Part shown: in pieces, positions 7,756 through 14,386 of the stretch
How positions within the stretch are numbered: position 1 is the first letter of the stretch
Layout: every line of letters starts with the position of its first letter
From: Thiogranum sp.
GTDB taxonomy: Bacteria; Pseudomonadota; Gammaproteobacteria; DSM-19610
Assembly (NCBI GenBank): GCA_030148915.1
Contig: JASBSN010000060.1
Coordinates: 1-37,686 of the forward strand
Direction: 5' to 3'
Length of the DNA stretch: 37,686 nucleotides
Translations under genes and position numbers: made by a program
Notes under the pieces: generated by a model
Databases searched by the model: none
Told to the model about the DNA's origin: nothing
The model's input: only the letters and a program-made list of their open reading frames with translations

Positions 7756-9504
7756 CTAGCTTTTGGCCAGACCCGGATTGCTGTCGACACCTTTCAACAG
7801 CGGTTCGTTGAGGTCGATTTTGCTGATGGTTTTCTGGTCGCGCAGATACTCGGCCACGACATCCCATATGGGGCGGCCGTCCATCGGCTGGGCGACGCTG
7901 GCCCAGCCGGCTACCGGGTATTCCTTATCGGCCACCAGCGGTTTGCCGTTCAGTTCCATGTCGCTGATACGCGAGCCGATCTCGGCACCGGGCTTGATGG
8001 CGTATTTAAGCCCGCCTACGCGCACCATATCGCCGCCCTGCTGGTAATACGGGTCGGTATTGAACAGATTGTCAGCGACGTCCTCCAGCACCTCCTTGAT
8101 CCGTGTGCCGGTCATGTTGGTGCGCGTGACGGTCGGATAGGTGATGGCCGTCTGCGTCATGACATGGTCGAAGGTGATGGCTTCACCCGGCATGACGCTG
8201 ACGCCCCAGCGGAATCCGGGGGAAAAGGCGATGGGCGCATCCTGGGTTTCCATCAGCGCGTCACAGATTACCTGGTCGAAGGTGCCGTTGAAGTTACCGC
8301 GGCGGTAGAGTACTTCGTCAGTCACTGCGAGTTTTTCGCCGAGTTTGTCCAAATAGGGCGCGCGCACCTTGTCGATGTAGCCGGCCATTTCGGCGTCGGC
8401 TTCGAGCAGGTTGGAGAAAATCGGCAGCAGGTGATAACGGTAGTCGCGTAGCTTGCCGTCGCCGACGTCCAGATCGAGCACGCCGAGAAACTTGCTGTTG
8501 GAACCGGCGTTGGTCACCAGGGTGACGCCGCCGCTGTTTTTCACTTCGGAGGGGCGGGGGATCGCATCGTGGGTATGTCCGCCCAGGATGGCATCGATGC
8601 CGGTCACGCGTGAGGCCATTTTCAGATCGACGTCCATGCCGTTGTGCGACAGCACGACGACGACCTGTGCGCCTTTTTCGCGCGCCTGGTCGACCATTTG
8701 CTGCATGTGCTCGTCACGGATACCGAAACTCCAGTCGGGCACCATAAAACGGGGGTTGGCAATCGGTGTGTAGGGGAACGCCTGGCCGATTATGGCCACC
8801 GGTACGCCGTTGATCTCCTTGATCACATAAGGTTCGAAGACCTGTTCGCCCCACTCGTTGTCGAACACGTTCTGGGCGATAAAATCGATTTTGCCATTGA
8901 AGTCGTTTTTGACGATTTCCATGACGCGCTCGGCGCCGTAGGTCATTTCCCAGTGGGCGGTCATGATATCCACGCCGAGCAGTTTCTGGGCGTCGACCAT
9001 GTCCTGGGCGTTGGTCCAGAACGAAGTGCCCGATCCCTGCCAGGTGTCGCCGCCGTCAAGCAACAGCGCGCCGGGGCGCTGCGCGCGGATTTTTTTGATC
9101 AGTGTGGCCAGATGCGCGAAGCCGCCGACTTTGCCGAGTTGTTTGGCGGCCTCGACGTAGTTCAGGTAGGTGAAGGCGTGTGCTTCGCGGCTGCCGGGCT
9201 GGATGCCGTAGTAGGACAGGAAGGCGTCGCCCACCAGATGCGGCGGCCGGCCTTTCATCGGCCCAATGCCCAGATTGATGCTCGGTTCGCGGAAGTAGAT
9301 CGGCAACAGCTGGGCGTGACAGTCGGTGTAGTGCAGCAGCGAGACATTACCGAAGCCCGGTATCTCGTAGGGGTCGGATGGCCGGGCGGCAGACTTGGTG
9401 CCTGCAGGCGTGGAGGGTTTATCGCTTTCGCAGGCGCTCAGCGACATGCCCGACGCGCTGGCGACGGCTAACATCTGAAGAAATTCACGGCGACTGATGT
9501 TCAT
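7756..9504 (-). CDS. soxB: Thiosulfohydrolase SoxB
   Basis: SoxB is the periplasmic dimanganese enzyme that hydrolyses the terminal sulfonate of SoxY-bound thiosulfate to sulfate. The 582-residue protein is a 5'-nucleotidase/metallophosphoesterase-fold member. It shows HYTDCHAQ (Asp61, His63), LLDGGDTWQGSGT (Asp153), THAHWE-like MTAHWEMTYG, SHNGMDVD and LGGHTHDAIP, all typical of SoxB. The N-terminus has a Tat-type motif (SRREFLQ) and a lipobox-like LSAC ending at Cys25, so it may be a Tat-exported lipoprotein. A good ribosome-binding site (aaggaa) precedes the ATG. It is last in the sox cluster, but a terminator and a TATAAT box in the 131-nt gap suggest partly independent expression. Confidence 0.97.
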   Translation of the reverse strand: MNISRREFLQMLAVASASGMSLSACESDKPSTPAGTKSAARPSDPYEIPGFGNVSLLHYTDCHAQLLPIYFREPSINLGIGPMKGRPPHLVGDAFLSYYGIQPGSREAHAFTYLNYVEAAKQLGKVGGFAHLATLIKKIRAQRPGALLLDGGDTWQGSGTSFWTNAQDMVDAQKLLGVDIMTAHWEMTYGAERVMEIVKNDFNGKIDFIAQNVFDNEWGEQVFEPYVIKEINGVPVAIIGQAFPYTPIANPRFMVPDWSFGIRDEHMQQMVDQAREKGAQVVVVLSHNGMDVDLKMASRVTGIDAILGGHTHDAIPRPSEVKNSGGVTLVTNAGSNSKFLGVLDLDVGDGKLRDYRYHLLPIFSNLLEADAEMAGYIDKVRAPYLDKLGEKLAVTDEVLYRRGNFNGTFDQVICDALMETQDAPIAFSPGFRWGVSVMPGEAITFDHVMTQTAITYPTVTRTNMTGTRIKEVLEDVADNLFNTDPYYQQGGDMVRVGGLKYAIKPGAEIGSRISDMELNGKPLVADKEYPVAGWASVAQPMDGRPIWDVVAEYLRDQKTISKIDLNEPLLKGVDSNPGLAKS

Positions 9505-9571
9505 GTCAGATTCCTTACCGAAGACGGGTAACTGGGGGTAAAAGATTTGGATAAAATATGTTTGTGGGCCA

Positions 9572-9577
9572 ATTATA
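9572..9577 (-). promoter_or_regulatory. Predicted -10 box upstream of soxB
   Basis: On the minus strand a perfect TATAAT reads from 9577 to 9572, about 67 nt before the soxB ATG and just downstream of the soxA terminator. No good -35 element is present at 17 bp, where the T-rich terminator tail lies, so an activator may be needed. Confidence 0.4.
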
Positions 9578-9591
9578 CTGGTCCGCGAAAC

Positions 9592-9621
9592 AAAAAAGCC
9601 CGGTCAAACGACCGGGCTTTT
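9592..9621 (-). terminator. Intrinsic terminator between soxA and soxB
   Basis: GCCCGGTC (9598-9605) pairs perfectly with GACCGGGC (9610-9617) around a four-base loop. On the minus strand the stem is followed by six T residues, and the flanking A/T tracts extend the stem. It begins 15 nt after the soxA stop, so it should end the soxXYZA transcript. Confidence 0.85.
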
Positions 9622-9635
9622 CGAGGCTGCCCATG

Positions 9636-10466
9636 CTACTTGCGGGCACCCGGGCCGTTGCTCTCCAGACCGTTGCTCATGTAAGTCTCGAAGTATTCCA
9701 GGTCGGAATATTCGGCACTCTGCGCTTTGTAGGGTTTGGCACGCACCTGCTTGTTACAGCCGCCATAGCGACGCTGTATGGTGCCAAGTCCACCCCATTT
9801 GGAGCGGTACACCGGAAAGTGGGTGGGGTGTCCCAGCGCCGGGCTGAGGATATCGGCGCGCACGCGGTTGCCGGCATTGTACTGGTGGCAATCGGCACAC
9901 GACATATTCAGCTGTCCGCGCTTGGCATAAAAGTGCTCTTTACCATGCTCGTAGGCTGCGACGCCCTCGGTCGGGACTTTGATGTTGATCTTCTTCCCGC
10001 GGGAGGTGTAGGCCATATACGCGGAGATGTCTGCGATCGGGCCTTTTTTCCACTTCAGCGGTTTCTCGCCGTTGGCCTTGCGGCAGCTGTTGATAGCCCC
10101 TTCCAAGGTGACGACTTTGCCTGCTTTGGTATCGTAGTAGGGATAATTCTGTTTGATCCCCATGCCGTGATTCGGAAAGCAGCTGGCGTAGGTCTTGCCG
10201 TTTTTAAAGGGCGTGTTGAAAAGTTTCTTGCCGTTATCGATGTTCAGCTCGTAGGGCGGAAATTCCTCGATGGATTCCCACTGTTCGCGGGAAGCCTGGT
10301 CGATAGCATACACCCCGTTGACATAGTCATTGAACGGTACATCCGGGAAACGCTCTTTGTAATAGGCGCGAAACTCTTTCAGATCCTGCTGGGGACTGGC
10401 TTGTACCGCAACGGATGCGGCGCTGATCATGCCCAGAGTCGCGACGATGGTTAGCAGTTTTTTCAT
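9636..10466 (-). CDS. soxA: SoxA, monohaem-type sulfur-oxidation cytochrome c subunit
   Basis: SoxA with SoxX conjugates thiosulfate to the SoxY cysteine in the periplasm. The start at 10466 gives 276 residues and fits a Sec signal peptide (MKKLLTIVATLGMISAASVA) behind a ggtggag ribosome-binding site; the longer upstream frame lacks this. Only one CxxCH haem site is seen (CADCH, residues 190-194). The conserved Cys ligand, the likely persulfide residue, is in YGGCNK (Cys237). At the place of the N-terminal haem of dihaem SoxA there are only single cysteines (Cys96 in SCFPNH and Cys128 in INSCR), which could form the structural disulfide of monohaem SoxA. It lies 46 nt after soxZ. Confidence 0.95.
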   Translation of the reverse strand: MKKLLTIVATLGMISAASVAVQASPQQDLKEFRAYYKERFPDVPFNDYVNGVYAIDQASREQWESIEEFPPYELNIDNGKKLFNTPFKNGKTYASCFPNHGMGIKQNYPYYDTKAGKVVTLEGAINSCRKANGEKPLKWKKGPIADISAYMAYTSRGKKINIKVPTEGVAAYEHGKEHFYAKRGQLNMSCADCHQYNAGNRVRADILSPALGHPTHFPVYRSKWGGLGTIQRRYGGCNKQVRAKPYKAQSAEYSDLEYFETYMSNGLESNGPGARK

Positions 10467-10512
10467 GGGTTCTCCACCTTCGGTTCGAGATTGTCTTGCG
10501 GGTCGCCTGACA

Positions 10513-10824
10513 TCAGCTGACCTGGGTTTCGATAGAGTCGCTTTCGCCCTTGTTGTCAACCCAGCTCAATTTCAGGGTGTCGCCGGCTTTGGCGCCCTTG
10601 AACTTGAACGACAGGTACGGGTTCTTGGAAACCGCCGGTCCCCACAGCGCGTTCATGACGTTGGTGCCGTTATGTTCGCAGTTCACTTCCTGAATGAAGT
10701 GAGCGGGGATAAGCTTGCCGGTTTTCTTGTTCTTGACCTGACCGGTGTCCATCGGGTGCTGGATCAGGGCTTTGACCGTAGTGACGTCGCCCTGGAGTTT
10801 TGCACGAATTTTAATCGTTGCCAT
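10513..10824 (-). CDS. soxZ: Thiosulfate oxidation carrier complex subunit SoxZ
   Basis: SoxZ is the all-beta partner of SoxY in the SoxYZ carrier complex, which holds sulfur intermediates during the Sox cycle. The 103-residue length is typical, and there is no signal peptide; the family is co-exported with SoxY by the Tat pathway. Recognisable features are the start MATIKIRAKLQGDVTTVKAL, the HPMDTGQVKNKKTGKLIPAHFI segment region and the C-terminal KLSWVDNKGESD. It lies 22 nt after soxY and 46 nt before soxA, in one operon. Confidence 0.96.
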   Translation of the reverse strand: MATIKIRAKLQGDVTTVKALIQHPMDTGQVKNKKTGKLIPAHFIQEVNCEHNGTNVMNALWGPAVSKNPYLSFKFKGAKAGDTLKLSWVDNKGESDSIETQVS

Positions 10825-10846
10825 GATATCTGTCCTCTATCCTTCG

Positions 10847-11320
10847 TTAACCGCCGCAGCCACCGATGGTGACTTTGACTTCTTTGCCGGTGCTGTAGAG
10901 CTTGCCGCCGGCCTTGACCACGGCAATCACGCTGGATGTCTTGCCCATTTTGATTCGTGTGGATACAAAGCCCTCGGCGCCCTTGCCGAGTTTGAATGCG
11001 GCCGTCAACGGCGCGGCATTCTTTTCGGCAATGATGTTGATGGCTTCGGTCCCGGGGATGCTGCTGGTGACCGATACCGGAACAACCGCGCCGTTCTCGG
11101 CGATATCCGGTGCACGGATGGAAATCTTGTCCGAGCTTTCCAGTGCGTGCGAGCCCATCAGCGCATCAAGTGCACTATCGACGGTCTTGGCTTCGAAGGC
11201 GGCACTCGGCCAGGCGGCCAGGACCATGCGCGGGGTCAGTAGCCCGGCGCCCATTGCGGCACCCATCGCGCCGGCTGCCACGGATCCTTTCAGAAAGGTT
11301 CTGCGTTTCATATTAATCAC
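10847..11320 (-). CDS. soxY: Thiosulfate oxidation carrier protein SoxY
   Basis: SoxY carries Sox intermediates covalently on a C-terminal cysteine. The 157-residue protein ends in GGCGG, the invariant swinging-arm motif, with Cys155. The N-terminus has a Tat signal (KRRTFLKG) and an Ala/Gly-rich hydrophobic stretch ending near MVLA. The GTG at 11320 is chosen as start because an aggag ribosome-binding site lies nine bases before it; the in-frame ATG at 11311 would give a protein three residues shorter. It is second in the soxXYZA unit, 32 nt after soxX. Confidence 0.97.
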   Translation of the reverse strand: MINMKRRTFLKGSVAAGAMGAAMGAGLLTPRMVLAAWPSAAFEAKTVDSALDALMGSHALESSDKISIRAPDIAENGAVVPVSVTSSIPGTEAINIIAEKNAAPLTAAFKLGKGAEGFVSTRIKMGKTSSVIAVVKAGGKLYSTGKEVKVTIGGCGG

Positions 11321-11352
11321 TCGTCTATTCTCCTAATAGGTCCACACACCGT

Positions 11353-11733
11353 TTACAGCGTGTAGACAAACTCCACGACTTTGTCAATTTCGCTTTCACT
11401 AAGAATCTGCTGGCGCCCGAAGGGAGGCATGATGCTGTTCGGATTAGCCTTGGTGGAATCCCAGATCTGCGCGCGCAGCTTGGCCTTGTCCGGAAAACGC
11501 GCTTTCATTGCGATCAACGGCGGGCCGATATTGCCGGCCAGGCTGCCGCCTTCGATCTGATGGCAGGCCAGACAATTGCCTTTCTTGCGGTTAAAGGCGA
11601 TCGCCTTGCCCTGGTCTACGACCGATTCGGCTTTGGCGTCAGCCGCCATGCCGGAAGTCGGGAGCAGGGTCAGGCTACCGGCCAGAGCCAGTACAGTGCC
11701 TGCTGTGGTTAGGATGCTCGGAAGTGTCCGCAT
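11353..11733 (-). CDS. soxX: SoxX, sulfur-oxidation c-type cytochrome
   Basis: SoxX is the small monohaem c-type cytochrome that pairs with SoxA and receives electrons from thiosulfate conjugation. From the ATG at 11733 (second of a tandem pair, five bases after aaggagg) the protein is 126 residues, with a signal peptide ending near GMAADA. The haem motif CLACH is at residues 54-58, and Met102 in NSIMPPFG is the likely axial ligand. It is the first gene of the minus-strand sox transcription unit. Its 248-nt upstream region is AT-rich and should hold the operon promoter. Confidence 0.95.
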   Translation of the reverse strand: MRTLPSILTTAGTVLALAGSLTLLPTSGMAADAKAESVVDQGKAIAFNRKKGNCLACHQIEGGSLAGNIGPPLIAMKARFPDKAKLRAQIWDSTKANPNSIMPPFGRQQILSESEIDKVVEFVYTL

Positions 11734-11883
11734 CATTTCCTCCTTAGAATGCGCTTTCAACGTGGTGGTGCCAGTTGCCTGGCAATGGTTTACCCCATTA
11801 CTCAGTCCAGACAATATAGTTTCCCCTCTCCTGTGAGTCAAAATAAAACCTCGTTTTTTCTCAATGGTTAACGGTTACCTATA

Positions 11884-11896
11884 TAAGAATTTCTTA
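11884..11896. promoter_or_regulatory. Palindrome upstream of soxX, candidate operator
   Basis: TAAGAA-T-TTCTTA is a perfect 6+1+6 inverted repeat about 150 nt upstream of the soxX start, in a strongly AT-rich stretch that also contains TATATA-like -10 candidates and a near-direct repeat GGTTAACGGTTACC (11868-11880 region). The binding protein is unknown; no SoxR-type regulator gene is present in this window. Confidence 0.3.
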
Positions 11897-11981
11897 AAAC
11901 ACTTGCTTAGGACTAAGGCCGAACAATTTGCAATGGTCTAAGCTCGAGGACGGGTGGCGCAAAGGATTTATTCCCCAAGCC

Positions 11982-13448
11982 TCACTGTTGCTCGTGCTGC
12001 TCGCGGTTCTTCAACGCCTGCCGGAACTCTTTGAGTCGGGCTTCGATGCGCGCCTGATCGTAATCGCTCAGGCCCTTGTGTTGCAGCGCCTTGTTTAGCT
12101 GGTCGATGGCAAAACGCAGATTGCCGTATAAATAATACGCTTCGCCCGAAGCCACGTTGGTCTCCCAGGCGGGGCCGGCGACGCTCGCCGCTTTGGCCCA
12201 GAGCTCGTAGATTTCGGCGGTGCGGGCGCGTTTGTCGCGCAGCATCTTCAAAGCCTGTTCACGCGCTTGGCCGGCCTTGCCGGCCTGGATCAGCGCGGAG
12301 GTGTAGTACTGACCCACGATCAGGTCGCCGGGGTAGAGTTTCAGGGTGTCTTCATAGAGTTTCAGCGCCTGTTCGGGCTGGCCACTGTCCAGCGCCAGAC
12401 GCGCCATCGTCGTCCGGTAGATCTTTCGGTCCGGGTCCTTGTCCAGCAGCGCCTGCAGCTCTTTTGCCGCCGCCGCGTAATCGCTGTTGCGCCACAGGGC
12501 GAGCGCCAGGCCATAGTGCTCGGGCGCGCCGGCGTCGGGTTTGGCCTCGAGTGCCTTGAAGTACTTCAGCACCTCCGGGGGGCTGTCGGCGCCCAGCGCG
12601 CGCAACCGCGCGCGGATCAGGCCAAAGTCGAGCGAGTCGACCTCCTTACCGTGGCCGTAGCTTTCCGCCCGCGACATGGATTCGGCGATACGGTCGGTGG
12701 TGACCGGGTGGGTGAGGAGGAATTCGGGAAAGTTATTGCCATAAAGGCGTGTGGACTGTTGCAGGCGTTCAAAAAAATTCGGCATGCCATAAGGGTCGAT
12801 ACCCGAATGGGCGAGGGTCTGTATGCCGATGCGATCGGCCTCCCGTTCGTTGGACCGGGTGAAGTTCAGCTGCTGTTGAATGCTCGCGCCCTGGACCGCC
12901 GACATGGCCGCAATGCCGGCTTCGGGGTTGCTGCCGGCGATGCCCAGTAAAATCGCCGCGATCATGCCCGCGGCTGTCGGCAGGCTCATTTGATTGGCGC
13001 TTTCATAGGCGCGCAGCAGGTGGCGTTGGGTCACGTGGGCGATTTCGTGCGCCATTACCCCGGCGAGCTCCGATTCGTTCGCCGCGGCGAGTATCAACCC
13101 GGTGTGTACACCTATATATCCCCCCGGTCCGGCGAAGGCGTTGATAGCGGGATTGTCGACAACGAAGAAGGTGAAAGGGTAGCCGGGGGCGTCGCTGTTG
13201 GCCACCAGCCGCGAACCGAGCTGGTTGACGTATCCTTCGACGTCGGGGTCGGTCACCAGCTTGGCCTGCGCGCGTACGCTGCGCATGAATTCTGCGCCCA
13301 GTTCCCGTTCCTGCGCCGGGGAAACCAGCGCGCCGCTGGAATCGCCAAAGTCCGGTAGGTCGTTGCCGGTCACCTCGCCCTGGACGGGGGCTGTTTGCAG
13401 CGCCACCAAGGCCACACATAGAGCAGAGTTTAACCAGCGAAATCTCAT
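11982..13448 (-). CDS. bepA: BepA-like periplasmic M48 metalloprotease with TPR domain
   Basis: This 488-residue protein has a signal peptide (cleavage near PVQGEV), an M48 zinc-protease domain with HEIAH at 134-138, and a downstream Glu ligand in the EREAD motif near residue 203. A C-terminal helical TPR region follows, from about residue 295 (LALWRNSDYAAAAKEL, ALKLYEDTLKLYPGDL). BepA (YfgC) acts in the periplasm in assembly and quality control of outer-membrane proteins such as LptD. The gene shares a divergent 168-nt intergenic region with the rhodanese gene. It could be another BepA/LoiP-family member, but the domain order matches BepA best. Confidence 0.88.
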   Translation of the reverse strand: MRFRWLNSALCVALVALQTAPVQGEVTGNDLPDFGDSSGALVSPAQERELGAEFMRSVRAQAKLVTDPDVEGYVNQLGSRLVANSDAPGYPFTFFVVDNPAINAFAGPGGYIGVHTGLILAAANESELAGVMAHEIAHVTQRHLLRAYESANQMSLPTAAGMIAAILLGIAGSNPEAGIAAMSAVQGASIQQQLNFTRSNEREADRIGIQTLAHSGIDPYGMPNFFERLQQSTRLYGNNFPEFLLTHPVTTDRIAESMSRAESYGHGKEVDSLDFGLIRARLRALGADSPPEVLKYFKALEAKPDAGAPEHYGLALALWRNSDYAAAAKELQALLDKDPDRKIYRTTMARLALDSGQPEQALKLYEDTLKLYPGDLIVGQYYTSALIQAGKAGQAREQALKMLRDKRARTAEIYELWAKAASVAGPAWETNVASGEAYYLYGNLRFAIDQLNKALQHKGLSDYDQARIEARLKEFRQALKNREQHEQQ

Positions 13449-13556
13449 TGGTTACGCAGAATACCTGAGGTGTGGAAAGGAAACTACCGGAGACCATGCA
13501 CAAACGTGACAGTTGTAAAAATTTTGAGTAGCAAGGTGGTGGATAGTTCCCCGCGG

Positions 13557-13585
13557 TTGACTTTTCTCTCCACCATCGCAATTAT
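13557..13585 (+). promoter_or_regulatory. Predicted sigma-70 promoter of the rhodanese gene
   Basis: TTGACT (13557-13562) and AATTAT (13580-13585) are separated by 17 bp and lie about 32 nt before the ATG at 13617. A palindrome overlaps the end of the -10 box and the predicted start point. Confidence 0.55.
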
Positions 13586-13602
13586 ATTAGTTAGTACTAA
13601 TA
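13585..13602. promoter_or_regulatory. Operator-like palindrome over the rhodanese transcription start
   Basis: TATTAG (13585-13590) and CTAATA (13597-13602) form an inverted repeat, and the centre contains the perfect 10-bp palindrome TTAGTACTAA (13591-13600). A further TATTAG follows at 13601-13606. Position just downstream of the -10 box suits a repressor. AT-rich operators of this kind are used by ArsR-type sulfide/persulfide sensors that control rhodanese genes, but the link here is inference. Confidence 0.45.
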
Positions 13603-13616
13603 TTAGAGGTCCAACT

Positions 13617-13964
13617 ATGCTCAATGTACAGGAAACCGAATCGGCGCAATTAGCCGAGTGGCTCAGCGACGCCGCCGAAGAGGTGTTGCTCATCGATGTG
13701 CGCACACCCGCGGAGACCGCGCAGGGCATATTGCCCGGGGCCTGTGCAGTGCCCATGCACCTGGTGCCGTTAAAGATGGAAGCCTGGCGGGAGCAGAAAA
13801 AAATCGTCGTGTATTGCCGCACCGGGGCACGCTCGGCCCAGGTTTGCGCGTTTTTGCAGCAGCACGGCTTTGATCAGGCCGTTAACTTGCGCGGGGGAAT
13901 CGTCAGCTGGCACCGCCAGGGGTTGCCCATCGACAGTCCGGCACAGGCCTCGCGGGCCGGTTAA
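13617..13964 (+). CDS. Single-domain rhodanese (sulfurtransferase)
   Basis: The 115-residue protein is one rhodanese domain with the active-site loop CRTGARS (catalytic Cys67) preceded by KKIVVY, and the LIDVRTPAE motif near residue 25. It transfers sulfane sulfur through a Cys persulfide. It has no signal peptide, so it acts in the cytoplasm. The start at 13617 is preferred because it follows tagaggt; the upstream in-frame extension covers the promoter region. TusA lies 141 nt downstream on the same strand. In sulfur oxidisers rhodanese and TusA work together to relay sulfur to the cytoplasmic oxidation machinery, which supports that role here. Confidence 0.92.
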   Translation: MLNVQETESAQLAEWLSDAAEEVLLIDVRTPAETAQGILPGACAVPMHLVPLKMEAWREQKKIVVYCRTGARSAQVCAFLQQHGFDQAVNLRGGIVSWHRQGLPIDSPAQASRAG

Positions 13965-14105
13965 TGATGTGTTCGAGCAGTATTGGACTTGCGTTTGCCT
14001 GACACTTATCCTATAAAGACGGCCCACCGGTTATAAGAACAGCGGAAGACACACAGTAGGCCGCTTGCGGTTGTTTTTCACGATACGTTTAAGGAGCGCT
14101 GTACG

Positions 14106-14336
14106 ATGGCAAATTATGACGAAGAACTGGATGCGTCCGGATTGAACTGCCCCCTGCCGATTTTGCGGGCCAAGAAAGCCCTGGGTACAATCGATAGCGG
14201 TAAAGTACTGCGCATCATCGCCACTGACCCGGGTTCAGTGAAAGATTTCGAGGCTTTCGCCAAGCAGACCGGCAACACGTTGCTGGAATCCAAGGAAGCC
14301 GGCGGCAAATACGAGTTTCTGATCAAGAAAGCCTGA
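14106..14336 (+). CDS. tusA: TusA-family sulfur carrier protein
   Basis: This 76-residue cytoplasmic protein has the TusA/SirA fold signature LNCPLPILRAKKAL, with the sulfur-accepting Cys15 in the CPxP motif. TusA carries persulfide sulfur for tRNA thiolation and, in sulfur oxidisers, for dissimilatory delivery to sHdr or rDsr systems. An aaggag ribosome-binding site precedes the ATG. It follows a rhodanese gene but no DsrE gene, so the common rhd-tusA-dsrE trio is incomplete at this locus. A strong bidirectional terminator follows. Confidence 0.95.
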   Translation: MANYDEELDASGLNCPLPILRAKKALGTIDSGKVLRIIATDPGSVKDFEAFAKQTGNTLLESKEAGGKYEFLIKKA

Positions 14337-14350
14337 TTGGCCGCAGTTCG

Positions 14351-14386
14351 AAAAAAGCCGGAGGCTTAGGCCTCCGGCTTTTTTTT
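14351..14386. terminator. Bidirectional terminator between tusA and FadL-family gene 1
   Basis: GCCGGAGGC (14357-14365) pairs perfectly with GCCTCCGGC (14370-14378) around TTAG. It is flanked by A6 on the left and T8 on the right. It can end the plus-strand tusA transcript and the convergent minus-strand gene, whose stop lies inside the T-tract. Confidence 0.93.
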
